NCBI GenBank assembly: GCA_021816775.1
Contig: JAKAXA010000013.1
Coordinates: 41,565 to 105,564 of the forward strand
Length of the DNA stretch: 64,000 bases
Origin: Pseudomonadota bacterium
Lineage (GTDB): Bacteria > Pseudomonadota > Gammaproteobacteria > Steroidobacterales > Steroidobacteraceae
Reading direction: 5' to 3'
A program made the translations under genes and the position numbers. Shown one piece after another: positions 63,874 to 64,000 of the stretch (position 1 is the first letter of the stretch; the number at the start of each line of letters is the position of its first letter). Below the pieces are notes generated by a model that had not been told where the DNA came from, searched no databases, and saw only the letters and a list, made by a program, of their open reading frames with translations.

Positions 63874-64000
63874 TTACAGCACACTCTTTTTGCCTCTGGA
63901 CAGGCTGGAACCGGGTTTAATCTGCTCCATTTTGGCTCGCGCTCGCGCGATCTTCTCGACGATCTCCTCGACCGTGGCTGTCCAGATAAAGGGCTTCGGC
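63874..64000 (-). CDS. IS630-like transposase, C-terminal end (partial)
   Basis: The minus strand reads PKPFIWTATVEEIVEKIARA, then a short basic tail ending KKSVL and TAA at 63874. This is the C-terminus of an IS630-family transposase; the rest lies past the window edge. The sequence TAGTGTCCCGTAAATGACG just outside (63855-63873) is the likely terminal repeat. It is a second insertion sequence in the same island. Confidence 0.75.
   Translation of the reverse strand, partial: PKPFIWTATVEEIVEKIARARAKMEQIKPGSSLSRGKKSVL

Overview
The window is high-GC DNA (AT-rich only in a few intergenic islands) with Gram-negative gene content: a System I cytochrome c maturation operon, a type IV pilus minor-pilin/PilY1 operon, a single-subunit nitric oxide reductase, and a red-type (form IC) RuBisCO operon with CbbX. 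Together these suggest a proteobacterium, most likely a gamma- or betaproteobacterium, living as a facultative chemolithoautotroph that meets nitric oxide or denitrifying conditions. The species is inferred only at this level.

Layout. 1-2.7 kb: a minus-strand trio of a BNR/Asp-box propeller protein, a MoaD/ThiS-like carrier ending in Gly-Gly, and an E1-like adenylyltransferase with a rhodanese domain. 3.2-14.5 kb: a nitric-oxide/low-oxygen island with a Rieske ferredoxin (frameshifted), two DUF2249 proteins, a DUF59 protein, an unassigned polytopic membrane protein, a DNR/FNR-type regulator, a 7Fe ferredoxin, qNOR, NnrS, a hemerythrin, an AhpD-like protein and NDH-2. Four palindromes matching the FNR/DNR consensus (TTGAT/C-N4-A/GTCAA) lie in front of four of these transcription units, so I read the island as one regulon. 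14.5-19 kb: OsmC protein, secreted S9 peptidase, a decayed hexapeptide acetyltransferase and a cupin protein.

19.2-28.5 kb: the Calvin operon cbbL-cbbS-cbbX-fbp-prk-fba-tkt, divergent from cbbR. 28.5-34.7 kb: single genes (methyltransferase, LVIVD-repeat secreted protein, flavodoxin, flavin-binding oxidase-like protein, Dps, SDR, peroxiredoxin). 35.3-41.9 kb: fimT-pilV-pilW-pilX-pilY1-pilE, in which PilY1 carries an N-terminal lectin-like domain. 42-45 kb: a cation/proton antiporter between two proteins with glycine-zipper tails. 45-51.4 kb: the full thiamine operon thiC-O-S-G-E-F-D under a TPP riboswitch. 51.7-52 kb: a KGG/Con-10 stress protein with 75-bp tandem repeats. 52.2-58.6 kb: ccmABCDEFGHI, including a ccmD too short for the ORF track.

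58.8-64 kb is a mobile zone. It starts with a tRNA-Leu(UAA) gene split by a 264-nt group I intron that resembles the cyanobacterial/plastid tRNA-Leu intron. Next come a P4-type integrase whose first catalytic arginine appears to be proline, a DUF433/PIN toxin-antitoxin-like trio, a complete IS1634-family element with inverted repeats and a candidate 4-bp target duplication, and the end of an IS630-like transposase running off the window.

The strongest candidates for follow-up are the intron-bearing tRNA-Leu(UAA), the Gly-Gly carrier/E1/propeller trio, the four-site DNR regulon with its uncharacterised members, and the lectin-PilY1 fusion.
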